Source: an uncultured Myxococcales bacterium
GTDB lineage: Bacteria; Myxococcota_A; UBA9042; DTJE01
Assembly: GCA_903936705.1 (NCBI GenBank)
Contig: CAIZWN010000002.1
Coordinates: 1-64,000, forward strand
DNA: 64,000 nucleotides
Direction: 5' to 3'
In this document: positions 6,034 through 13,892 of the stretch, in pieces
How the letters are laid out: each line of letters starts with the position of its first letter
Position numbering within the stretch: position 1 is the stretch's first letter
Notes under the pieces: model-generated
The model's database searches: none
Told to the model about the DNA's origin: nothing
Seen by the model: only the letters and a program-made list of their open reading frames with translations
Made by a program: the position numbers and the translations under genes

Positions 6034-7881
6034 TCATGGCGGGTCGGGAGGTTCTTCCTTTCGCCCAAGGACCCGGTACAGGCCCAGTTTCATTTCGTCC
6101 TTCGAGGCGACACACCATGGGAAGTCCATTTCGTGCCCGTCGGGTCTGATGCCGGCGGCCAGGAAGGTCCGTTCGAATACCGGTTCCATCCGATAGGTGT
6201 CGAACATCGCTGCGCAGGAAGGGTGCATCTGTCGTGGCGCGGTGCAGTCCCTTAGCCAGCAGCGAGTCCCCAAGACGAAGTAGGCCGGGCGATCGACGCT
6301 GTCCATCGATCGGAAACTGTCGGGCCCCAGGGGAATGTCGTTGCGAAAAGGTGGGCGAAAGGCGTAGTCGGGAAACGCCAGGTGCAGCCGTTCGACTGGT
6401 TCGTCGTAGTACCCGCGGCGAATCAGCACCACGGACTGGGTCGGCAGGGCCTCCCGGACGTCTGACAGAAGATCCTCCTCGTCCGCCGCGCTGGTGCGCT
6501 GCCACAACGATGGAATGGTGTTGACCAGCGTCGTTGCCACGGCCGTCATCTCGGCCAATCCCAGCACCATCGACGTGAAGACGGGAAGCCATCGCCCTTG
6601 CAGGCGCGCCAATCCCTGTGCCCCCAGGGCCGCGGCCAGCGTCACGAAAACGGCAGCCGGAACCTGGACGCGCGGTATCGAGACGTCGGGCAGGTCCACC
6701 AGGGACACGGCCGTCCACGCCGCAGCCAGAACCAGCAACGCCAGCACCACGCGGCGTCGATGCGCCAGAACAAGCGAGGCCGCCGCCAGCAGCGTCACGC
6801 CTGCCGGGAAAATCGCGGGCATCAAGACCAGGTTGCGGACAAGAATGTCGCGCATGACCATGGGCAGGTACCCCTGGGCATCGAACAACAGCGACGTATT
6901 GCCCAGCGAACGGTCCAGGTCCACCCGGATCCACAGGTGCAGAAGGCGCAACGCCAACGCCGCGGCCGCAACCGCCAGCACCACCGGCAGAACCCACCGC
7001 CGCGATTGGCCCTGCGACGGCCCCAGGAATCCCAGCATCACGACCGCCATCGGAACCAGCACCATCGACTCGGGTCGCGAAAACATCGCCAGCACGGCGA
7101 GCAGCGCACCCGCCACCAAGTCCGCAACCGCCCTCCCCTGCCGATAGCGCAGAACCAGGCCAACGGCGCAAACGGTCCACAGGGTCGCAGGAACCAGCAG
7201 ACTCTCGGTCGTGGAGTCATGTATAAAGGCGGGCACAAGGGCCAGCAGAACCGTCCCGACCGAAACTCCACCCGCGGTCGCACCCAGGCGCACAAGCAGG
7301 GCACCACCAGCCAGCGGCAGAATCGCCCCCAGCACCGAATTCAGGAAGGTCATCGCCACGTGCGACGTGCCAGTCGCCAGGAACAGCAGGTGGTACAACG
7401 CCAAGGCCCCAGGACCGTACTTGGGGATGTCCCGTAAACTGGCCGCATCCTGCGCCAGGGCATAGCCAAGGTAGTGCATCGACAGCAGATGCGGAGCCAG
7501 CATGCGCGCCACGCACCCGCCGATTACGGCCAGGACCACCGCCAGTGGCAACAGTTTACGCAAAGTCCCGGAACCTTCCGGAGCGGCCAGTGCGCGCCGC
7601 AAGTCCACAACGATCCAGCGACCGATAACTGGCAACACCAGCAGAAAGCCGACAGCAAGAACCAGCCCCAGCCAGCGCATGGCCGAATCGACCCAGTTGA
7701 TCAGCCCAGCATCAAAGTTCCCGACCGCCCGCATCCGAGGCAACGGCTCTGGTTCCAGAATTTTCCGACCCGAATAAAGCCCCGAGTCATGGCCGGATTC
7801 CGCCGCACTTACAGGCAGCGTTGTCGCCACCACGCCAAACAATACAATCGCCAACACGGCAATCCTGATTCCGCCAGACAA
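6034..7881 (-). CDS. Polytopic membrane protein, possibly a GT-C-type glycosyltransferase
   Basis: The frame starts at TTG 7881 and encodes up to 615 residues. A signal-like N-terminal helix (IAVLAIVLFGVVATTLPVSA) is followed by ten or so hydrophobic segments and a soluble C-terminal domain of about 150 residues rich in Cys and Trp. The layout (many helices, an early periplasmic loop, a soluble tail) resembles dolichyl-phosphate-type GT-C glycosyltransferases. However, I see no certain catalytic Asp/Glu motif, so the call is tentative. A TATTAG hexamer lies 8 nt before the TTG. No operon partner: tRNA-Val lies downstream and a divergent membrane-protein gene upstream. Confidence 0.6.
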   Translation of the reverse strand: MSGGIRIAVLAIVLFGVVATTLPVSAAESGHDSGLYSGRKILEPEPLPRMRAVGNFDAGLINWVDSAMRWLGLVLAVGFLLVLPVIGRWIVVDLRRALAAPEGSGTLRKLLPLAVVLAVIGGCVARMLAPHLLSMHYLGYALAQDAASLRDIPKYGPGALALYHLLFLATGTSHVAMTFLNSVLGAILPLAGGALLVRLGATAGGVSVGTVLLALVPAFIHDSTTESLLVPATLWTVCAVGLVLRYRQGRAVADLVAGALLAVLAMFSRPESMVLVPMAVVMLGFLGPSQGQSRRWVLPVVLAVAAAALALRLLHLWIRVDLDRSLGNTSLLFDAQGYLPMVMRDILVRNLVLMPAIFPAGVTLLAAASLVLAHRRRVVLALLVLAAAWTAVSLVDLPDVSIPRVQVPAAVFVTLAAALGAQGLARLQGRWLPVFTSMVLGLAEMTAVATTLVNTIPSLWQRTSAADEEDLLSDVREALPTQSVVLIRRGYYDEPVERLHLAFPDYAFRPPFRNDIPLGPDSFRSMDSVDRPAYFVLGTRCWLRDCTAPRQMHPSCAAMFDTYRMEPVFERTFLAAGIRPDGHEMDFPWCVASKDEMKLGLYRVLGRKEEPPDPP

Positions 7882-7940
7882 CGTCGCCCCTAATATTCAC
7901 ACCGGCCGCCAGAATAGGTTTGACCACCAGGTCGGTCAAG

Positions 7941-7968
7941 ACGTCAAGGAACAGACGTCAAGGAACAG
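7941..7968 (+). repeat. 14-bp tandem duplication
   Basis: ACGTCAAGGAACAG occurs twice head-to-tail (7941-7954 and 7955-7968), with a degenerate third start (ACTTCGAAGGAC) just after. It lies in the intergenic region between two divergent membrane-protein genes. Confidence 0.8.
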
Positions 7969-8065
7969 ACTTCGAAGGACGCATCAAGCGACGTCCAAAG
8001 GCTGCCGCCTGAACCTGGCCCGCAAAATAGTTGGAATCGACTGTTCCGAAAATTCAATTCGCGAC

Positions 8066-8071
8066 TAGAAT
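8066..8071 (+). promoter_or_regulatory. Candidate -10 element for a leaderless transcript
   Basis: TAGAAT ends 7 nt before the GTG at 8079. Transcription would start at or next to the start codon, and no Shine-Dalgarno sequence is visible. The same TAGAAT-7 nt-start layout occurs at 39213. No good -35 was found. Confidence 0.35.
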
Positions 8072-8078
8072 ACGCGCC

Positions 8079-9074
8079 GTGGCAGATGGACCCGAAGCCG
8101 CGGCCCGGAAGGGTCGCCTGCGTGCAGCGCTGGGATGGGGGGGAACCCTCGTCCTGATGACCTACCTCGTGATGACAACCGATCTGACCATGGCCTGGCG
8201 CGCCTTCATGAACGCCGATCACACGCTGTTCGTTCTTACGCTGGTGATTTCGACCTTTGGCAGCTACATACTGGACGTGGTGACGGTCAGGGAACTGCTG
8301 AATCGTGTCGGCATACGGGTAGGATTTGGCGAATTCCTCAAGACCAAGGGCGCCTCGTACCTGCTGAACATAGTCAACTACAACCTGGCACTGGTCCTGA
8401 TGGTGGCCATGATCAGGAAGCGAACTGACCGAGGCTGGGGCGCATCAGGCAGCCCATTCCTGTTGTTGAACTTCGTGGATCTGTCGGTGTTCGGGGCACT
8501 TGCCTTGTTGGCCGTAGCTGCAGGAGAAACCCCATTCGAGCCGACCGCAACCATCTTCGTGGCCCTGTTTGCTGCCGGTGCCCTGGTGGCACCGCCGATT
8601 CTTTGCGGCCTGACGCGCCTCGAGAAGCTCCCCGGCATCCTGGGCCGCGTGTTCAGTCACGATATCCTGGCAGCATTCCGTCACCTGGAATTTCGTTCGA
8701 TCCCCTGGCTGATGTTCCTGCGCTCGCTGCTGATCCTGCTGTACGCCGTGATGGGATGGGCATTCCTGCACGCCTTCGGAGTTGACGTGCCGATACTCAC
8801 GCTGATGGTCTTCATGCCGATCCTGTCGCTGATAGCCTTCGTGCCCGTGTCGGTGTCCGGCTTGGGCTCCACGCAGGTGGTCATGCGCGAATTCCTGGCG
8901 CCATACGTCCTGCCCGCTGTTGCCGTGACCTCGGCAGCCCGCGAGGCGGTCATCGACGCATACTCGACCTCCACGATCGTCAGCATGATTCTTCTGCGAG
9001 CCGTCATAGGCCTGGTGTGCCTGCCATGGGTGTCGCGCACGCTGGCTGCCGCCCGTCCTGAACAGGAGCCCTAG
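8079..9074 (+). CDS. Lysylphosphatidylglycerol synthase-type TM domain protein (UPF0104)
   Basis: A multi-helix membrane protein of about 331 residues from GTG 8079. An upstream in-frame TTG at 8031 would add 16 residues of unconvincing sequence. Features of the LPG_synthase_TM/UPF0104 family include an early GGTLVLMTYLV helix, a KTKGASYLLNIVNYNLAL segment and a late FVPVSVSGLGSTQVVMREFL block, which matches the conserved PxSxxGLGxxE-like motif of this family. Such proteins occur in lipid flipping or aminoacyl-phospholipid synthesis and in glycan export. The soluble transferase domain of MprF is absent. Its stop overlaps the rsmB start by 1 nt, so the two are cotranscribed. The physiological substrate is unknown. 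Confidence 0.72.
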   Translation: MADGPEAAARKGRLRAALGWGGTLVLMTYLVMTTDLTMAWRAFMNADHTLFVLTLVISTFGSYILDVVTVRELLNRVGIRVGFGEFLKTKGASYLLNIVNYNLALVLMVAMIRKRTDRGWGASGSPFLLLNFVDLSVFGALALLAVAAGETPFEPTATIFVALFAAGALVAPPILCGLTRLEKLPGILGRVFSHDILAAFRHLEFRSIPWLMFLRSLLILLYAVMGWAFLHAFGVDVPILTLMVFMPILSLIAFVPVSVSGLGSTQVVMREFLAPYVLPAVAVTSAAREAVIDAYSTSTIVSMILLRAVIGLVCLPWVSRTLAAARPEQEP

Positions 9075-10420
9075 TGAACCGACCTGCGGGAAGACGCACT
9101 CGCGTTACGGGAGATCCCCGTCAGGACGCGCCGCGCGCGCTGGTCGAGGTCCTTTCCGGTCGCAGGCGCAGCACGGACGTCGTCAACGAGGCCCTGGCTG
9201 CCTGGCCAGGTGAAGCCCGAGACGCAGGGCTGTTCCAGGCGCTGGTGATGGGGGTCTTGCGCCGCCGGATGTCGCTGGCTGCCGTCCTGGCGCCACTGCT
9301 GCGCCGCCGGCTCGATGCCTCTCCGCCGCTGGTCCGCGAAGTCCTGCTGTGCCTGGCCTACCAGTCCCTGTACATGCAGCGAGTCCCCTCGCATGCCCGC
9401 GTTTCGGCATCGGTCGAAGCGGCCAGACGGCTGACAAATGAATCCGCTGCCGGGTTCGTCAACGCGGTGGGCCGCGGTCTGGAAAAGCTGCTGGCATCCG
9501 GTGATCCGCTGGCGGGCCAATCCGCCGAACTTCGCGCCTCGATACCAGCATTCATCATGGCCCACGTGAAGGCCGTTGATCCCGGCCCCTGGGACGATTC
9601 CCTGCTGGAAACGCTGGCCGCCGAAGCACCGTCGGTGCTGCGAGTGAACCGGATGGCGACAACCAGGGACGCTGTCCTTGAACAACTGCACGCGCGGGAA
9701 ATGACGGTTCGACCGACACTTTTCGCCCCCGACGGCATCGCTGTAGACCAGGGCACTCCACTGGCCGACCGGTCGCTGGTACCACGTATCCTCGTGCCCC
9801 AGGACGAGGCATCCCAACTGGTCGTGGAGGCCTTGGCGCCACGCAATGGCGAACGAATACTGGACCTGTGCGCTGGTACAGGCATCAAGACCTCGCAGAT
9901 CCTCGCGATCGCCCCCGAAGCATCGATTCGCGCCGTGGATATCGACGGCCAGAAACTGCAACGTTGCAGGGAATTGTGCCTTTCAATGGGCCTTCCGCCG
10001 CCGGAAACCGTGGTCGCTGATGCCCGTGCCCTGGCCGATCCCGGCCTGGCCGGCCAGCAGGACGCAGTCCTTCTTGATGCCCCGTGCACCGGTTTGGGGA
10101 CCCTGGTCAGGCGGCCCGAGGTACGCTATCTGCGAACCGATACCGATGTCGCCCGCTGCGCCACGATGCAACTGGAACTTCTGGAGGCCGCATCGCGTCT
10201 GTTGAAGCCAGGAGGCCGCCTGGTCTACGCAGTATGCTCGTTCACAAGGATGGAAGGTCCGGACGTCATCGATGCCGCTCTTGCGCGTATTCCGGGCCTG
10301 CGTCTTGATCCGATTCCCCTGGACGCACCCTTTCGCCTGCCAGACGGCACATTGAGGATTCTTCCCTGGCGGCACGGAATGGACGGTTTCTGTGTGGCGA
10401 AGTTCAGACGAGAGGCTTGA
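9074..10420 (+). CDS. rsmB: 16S rRNA (cytosine-967-C5)-methyltransferase
   Basis: Starts at GTG 9074, sharing its G with the TAG of the previous gene. The N-terminal 140 or so residues form a NusB-like RNA-binding domain (ALVEVLSGRR to NAVGRGLEKL). The C-terminal SAM-dependent domain has motif I LDLCAGTGIKT, motif IV DAPCTGLGTLVRRPE with one catalytic Cys, and motif VI YAVCSF with the second Cys. This two-domain, two-Cys arrangement is diagnostic for RsmB (Sun). At 448 residues it is close to the usual 430-450. It methylates 16S rRNA in the small subunit. It converges with the M50 protease gene with only 15 bp between them. Confidence 0.93.
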   Translation: MNRPAGRRTRVTGDPRQDAPRALVEVLSGRRRSTDVVNEALAAWPGEARDAGLFQALVMGVLRRRMSLAAVLAPLLRRRLDASPPLVREVLLCLAYQSLYMQRVPSHARVSASVEAARRLTNESAAGFVNAVGRGLEKLLASGDPLAGQSAELRASIPAFIMAHVKAVDPGPWDDSLLETLAAEAPSVLRVNRMATTRDAVLEQLHAREMTVRPTLFAPDGIAVDQGTPLADRSLVPRILVPQDEASQLVVEALAPRNGERILDLCAGTGIKTSQILAIAPEASIRAVDIDGQKLQRCRELCLSMGLPPPETVVADARALADPGLAGQQDAVLLDAPCTGLGTLVRRPEVRYLRTDTDVARCATMQLELLEAASRLLKPGGRLVYAVCSFTRMEGPDVIDAALARIPGLRLDPIPLDAPFRLPDGTLRILPWRHGMDGFCVAKFRREA

Positions 10421-10435
10421 CCCGCTTTCCCGCGT

Positions 10436-11089
10436 CTACATGTTTCCCGTCACCAGCAGCAGCAGCCGGGTAACAACCTCGACCGGCCACGCCATCAAAC
10501 GGCCGGCAAACATTATCAGGGCCCCAAAAGCCAGCAGGGTGAACATCGGGTTGCTTTCCAGAATCGCGTATTTCCGCCCCAGCGAGTCCGGCAGCAGCCC
10601 GACCAGGACACGGCTGCCGTCCAGGGGCGGCACCGGAATCAGGTTGAACAGGGCAAGAACGACGTTGATCTTGAACGTCATGATCAACAAGGTCATCAGC
10701 GACTCTGGAACCTGGACATTCAGGTACGCGACGACTCGGAATCCGATGGCAACCAGGAATGCGAACATCAGATTCGACGCCGGACCGGCAGCTGCGGTCA
10801 AAAGGACGCCTGTCTTCATCTGGAATCGCCGCGTCAGACGCACCGGGTTGATCGGTACAGGCTTGGCCCATCCAAAAAAGAATCCACTGCCCGAAGCAAT
10901 CGCGATGACCGGCAAGAGGATCGTCCCGAACATGTCGATGTGGGACATCGGGTTCAGGTTCATGCGACCCATACGTGAAGCCGTGTCGTCACCCAGCGCA
11001 TACGCGGCCCGGGCATGAGCATACTCGTGAACGCTGAGGGACAGGATCATGGGAACAAGCACCATTATTGCTTGCTGAACGATGTCCAC
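10436..11089 (-). CDS. Site-2-type M50 zinc metalloprotease
   Basis: 217 residues, mostly membrane helices. The zinc motif HEYAH (HExxH) sits near residue 21 and the third ligand motif NLIPVPPLDG near residue 158, exactly as in compact M50B/S2P-like proteases. There is no PDZ domain and no CBS domain, so this is the short family common in bacteria, whose substrate is usually unknown. It would cleave within the membrane. A GAGGAG ribosome site precedes the ATG. It converges on rsmB. Confidence 0.88.
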   Translation of the reverse strand: MDIVQQAIMVLVPMILSLSVHEYAHARAAYALGDDTASRMGRMNLNPMSHIDMFGTILLPVIAIASGSGFFFGWAKPVPINPVRLTRRFQMKTGVLLTAAAGPASNLMFAFLVAIGFRVVAYLNVQVPESLMTLLIMTFKINVVLALFNLIPVPPLDGSRVLVGLLPDSLGRKYAILESNPMFTLLAFGALIMFAGRLMAWPVEVVTRLLLLVTGNM

Positions 11090-11151
11090 CGGTCACTCCT
11101 CGATGCCGCAAGAAGGGGGCCTTTCCCCCTGCCAGGAAAGCGACGCCAGCA

Positions 11152-12894
11152 TTATGGGGATGCCGACCCCCTAGGTCCAGCCCTCCGGCAAACGATTCGC
11201 CACCGGCGCCGTTCAAGAACGGTTGCCAGGACGAACATCAAGGCTGCGATCCACCAGGGTCCGGACCACCCGGTCGCCGAGGCGCCGCCCCCGATTGCAC
11301 AGCCTCCCGCGCCCAGGCCGGCAAGAGCGCCGACCTCCGATGCCTCGGTTGCAACATCAATACCCGAGGCGCCGTCCAATTCCCGTCCGGTTTCCTCGAC
11401 TCCAGGCAATTCCGACGCCTGCTCTGAAAATTCCGGAGGCACAGTTGCAAGATCCCCAGGCATCTCCAGGAAGCCATCCTTGGCCGGCAGCAGGTCCTGG
11501 CCCTGGTTAACTTCCTCTAAACCGGCGTCGCCGGGCAATTCAGGCGATTCAGGCAATTCAAGCAATTCGATCACTTCACGCGCATCGCCTGGCAATTCAG
11601 ACGGTTCAATCACCTCACCCGCATCGCCAGTTTGCTCCGGCACCGGCTCGACCGGATCAGGAGGATACGCCAGGTCCAGCGCAACCCATGGGTCCTCCGA
11701 ATCCTCTTCGTAACCCAGCGCCCAATAGGCAATCCCACCCAGGCTGCGCGCGGCCGCCAGCCCCACCTTCGCCGCAAGTGATTCGCCGTTCTCGCACCAC
11801 AACTGGCGCCACGAACCACTGCTGGAGTACCCGATCCAGGGGGTGCTGGCAACCTCGTCCCAACGCCATCCCCCTGCCGCAACGGCACGACGACCGCAAT
11901 CAGCATAGGAGCGGGCCGTGGCACTCCCGGTCGCGATTCCTGGCGCCTCGTCTGCCTCGACCGGCCAGTCGTACCCGTACAGCGGCAGCGCCAGCAGGAA
12001 GCGCCCGCGATTCCCGACCCCACCCCAACGGTCGTAGTCGTCCAGGGTCCACGTCAGCGAACTCTTTTCGGTCGGATCGACTGTCGCCAACGGCGCCACC
12101 GGTCCAGGATCGCCGCCACGCCAGTGGTAGTCGTAACCCATGATGACCAGACCGTCGCCGGCCAGCGCCAGGGCGTCGTAGTCGTATGCCCCGGTCCAGT
12201 CGACTGCCGGCGTGTCCACGGTCACGTAGGAAATCCCAAGCGACTTGTCCATTGCGGCCTTCAACTCGCCAACGAACGTCACGAACGCCGACTTCGAGGC
12301 AACAGGCAGCCCCTCGAAATCGACATTGACGCCGTCGCCCCCGGCAGCCGCCACCTGCGCCACTATTCCGTCCACGGCCTCCCGGCGGATTGCGGCACTG
12401 GCCAGCAGGTCAGCCATCGCGACGGCATCGAAACACGTCACGACAAGAACAACCCTCACCCCAGAGGATCTGGCCGTGTCCATCACAGGCTGCATTCCTG
12501 AAGTTCCCCAGTGCCTGGTATCCCCCAGCGTCCCGTCGCCCGCGACCTCGACGGCAAAATATGCAATCGTCGTCAATCGATCCATGCGCAGAATGGCATC
12601 CCCAAGATTCCAGTATGGCAGGAACCCCAGAACCTCGACCCTCCGGGATTTATCGAACGAGTCCTTGGAAAGCACGAAAGACACTGGTGGGTTGGGCTGA
12701 ACCCGAAGCCCCCTGTGGGCCTCCCAATCCTCGGCAATTCTGGAGTTCCCGCCGTAGGCCCACGGGCCGACAGCCGATGCCGCTGGAACACCTGGAAAAT
12801 GCTGGTCTACGCCCACGAAATCCCGCCCGCTTGCCGGCAACGCAGCCAGCAGGCCGATCAACGCAGCGACGAACAACCCACACCAACGCCCCAT
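11152..12894 (-). CDS. GH18 (chitinase/YaaH-like) protein with C-terminal membrane-anchor signal
   Basis: 580 residues. A signal peptide (GLFVAALIGLLAALPASG) is followed by a glycosidase-18 barrel: VLGFLPYWNLGD, then the catalytic DGVNVDFEGLP (DGxxxDxE) near residue 195, later GIAYWALGYE. After about residue 425 comes a Pro/Glu-rich linker with several near-repeats of ELPGDA. The C-terminus is GGCAIGGG, a hydrophobic helix (WWIAALMFVLATVL) and an Arg-rich tail. This resembles the MYXO-CTERM type of sorting signal, where a Cys after Gly precedes the helix, but is not a textbook match. GH18 proteins act on GlcNAc polymers, spore coats or peptidoglycan. A TAGAAT -10 preceded by TGG is at 12924-12919. 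It diverges from the TetR gene. Confidence 0.85.
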   Translation of the reverse strand: MGRWCGLFVAALIGLLAALPASGRDFVGVDQHFPGVPAASAVGPWAYGGNSRIAEDWEAHRGLRVQPNPPVSFVLSKDSFDKSRRVEVLGFLPYWNLGDAILRMDRLTTIAYFAVEVAGDGTLGDTRHWGTSGMQPVMDTARSSGVRVVLVVTCFDAVAMADLLASAAIRREAVDGIVAQVAAAGGDGVNVDFEGLPVASKSAFVTFVGELKAAMDKSLGISYVTVDTPAVDWTGAYDYDALALAGDGLVIMGYDYHWRGGDPGPVAPLATVDPTEKSSLTWTLDDYDRWGGVGNRGRFLLALPLYGYDWPVEADEAPGIATGSATARSYADCGRRAVAAGGWRWDEVASTPWIGYSSSGSWRQLWCENGESLAAKVGLAAARSLGGIAYWALGYEEDSEDPWVALDLAYPPDPVEPVPEQTGDAGEVIEPSELPGDAREVIELLELPESPELPGDAGLEEVNQGQDLLPAKDGFLEMPGDLATVPPEFSEQASELPGVEETGRELDGASGIDVATEASEVGALAGLGAGGCAIGGGASATGWSGPWWIAALMFVLATVLERRRWRIVCRRAGPRGSASP

Positions 12895-13067
12895 CGAGTA
12901 ACACTCCCTTGGCGACGCATTCTACCATTCGACACGATTCTCCGTTACGTTCCGGCAAGCTGCCGCAGCCGCTGTGTTATCATTCGAACCGCACCAGGGG
13001 GGGCCGACTTGAACCCTCCCCGCCTGCGCGGCATGTTCTAAACCCGCCAGGAGCAAGCGAGGTCCAG

Positions 13068-13694
13068 ATGCCTTCAGACCTTCGACAGGAAAGGGATCGC
13101 ACCCGGTCCGAGCGACGGCGCATCGACGTGCTGGACGCCGCCGAAAGGGTGTTCGTCCGACAGGGTTTCCATCGCACGCTGATCTCGGATATCGCCACCG
13201 AGGCCGGAGTGGGCCAGGGCACGTTCTACCGGCATTTCCCGGACAAACGCGCCGTCTTCGAGACCATCTTTGACCGTCTGGTCGATTCCTTGTTCGCTGA
13301 ATTCGCCGGCATGAGCGCCAACCTACCCAGCGATGCGCGCGAATATCGTGACGCCTCGGTGGCAGCACTGCGCCGCGTGGCCCAAGCCGTCGAACGGAAC
13401 GGGGACCTCGTTCGCATGATTCTGCGCGAGACACCCACGGTGGACCACTCGCTGGAAGACAAACTGGCCTCGCTGCATGACGGGTTCATGATGCTGGCAA
13501 AATCCTTCCTGGACCACGCGGTGAACGAGGGCTTTGCGCGCCCCTGCGACACCGAGATCATCGCCCAGGCTATCGTGGGGATGGGCACCTGGACCGCGCA
13601 CATGTGGTTCAGTGGCCGAGCCCCCGACGTCACGCTGGACCACCTCATCGGCGAAATGGTCGACTTCGCGTTCCAGGGCATTTCCGCCCGCTGA
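13068..13694 (+). CDS. TetR/AcrR family transcriptional regulator
   Basis: Begins MPSDLRQERDRTRSERRRID; 208 residues, the normal TetR size. The helix-turn-helix is TLISDIATEAGVGQGTFYRH followed by FPDKRAVFETIF, a near-consensus TetR DNA-binding domain. The rest is a helical ligand-binding and dimer domain. A GAGG site 5 nt before the ATG supports this start over the much longer open frame, which is antisense to the GH18 gene upstream. The divergent GH18 gene is a possible target; no clear palindromic operator was seen in the 173 bp between them. The ligand is unknown. Confidence 0.9.
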   Translation: MPSDLRQERDRTRSERRRIDVLDAAERVFVRQGFHRTLISDIATEAGVGQGTFYRHFPDKRAVFETIFDRLVDSLFAEFAGMSANLPSDAREYRDASVAALRRVAQAVERNGDLVRMILRETPTVDHSLEDKLASLHDGFMMLAKSFLDHAVNEGFARPCDTEIIAQAIVGMGTWTAHMWFSGRAPDVTLDHLIGEMVDFAFQGISAR

Positions 13695-13892
13695 CCACGG
13701 CCCCCCAGCCTGCAGCGTCGTTCCAAACCTCATCTCTTCACCAGGCCGTTTTGCACAAAAACATTAGTTGCCACAACCCTGAAACGAAATCGCTCGGACC
13801 TCGATATCCCTCTTGAACACCGCGGCATCAGGTCCGCTGGTGCAGTCCTGGGTTGTGACGTCCAAAACGGGCGAAAATGGAGGGGATCGACC

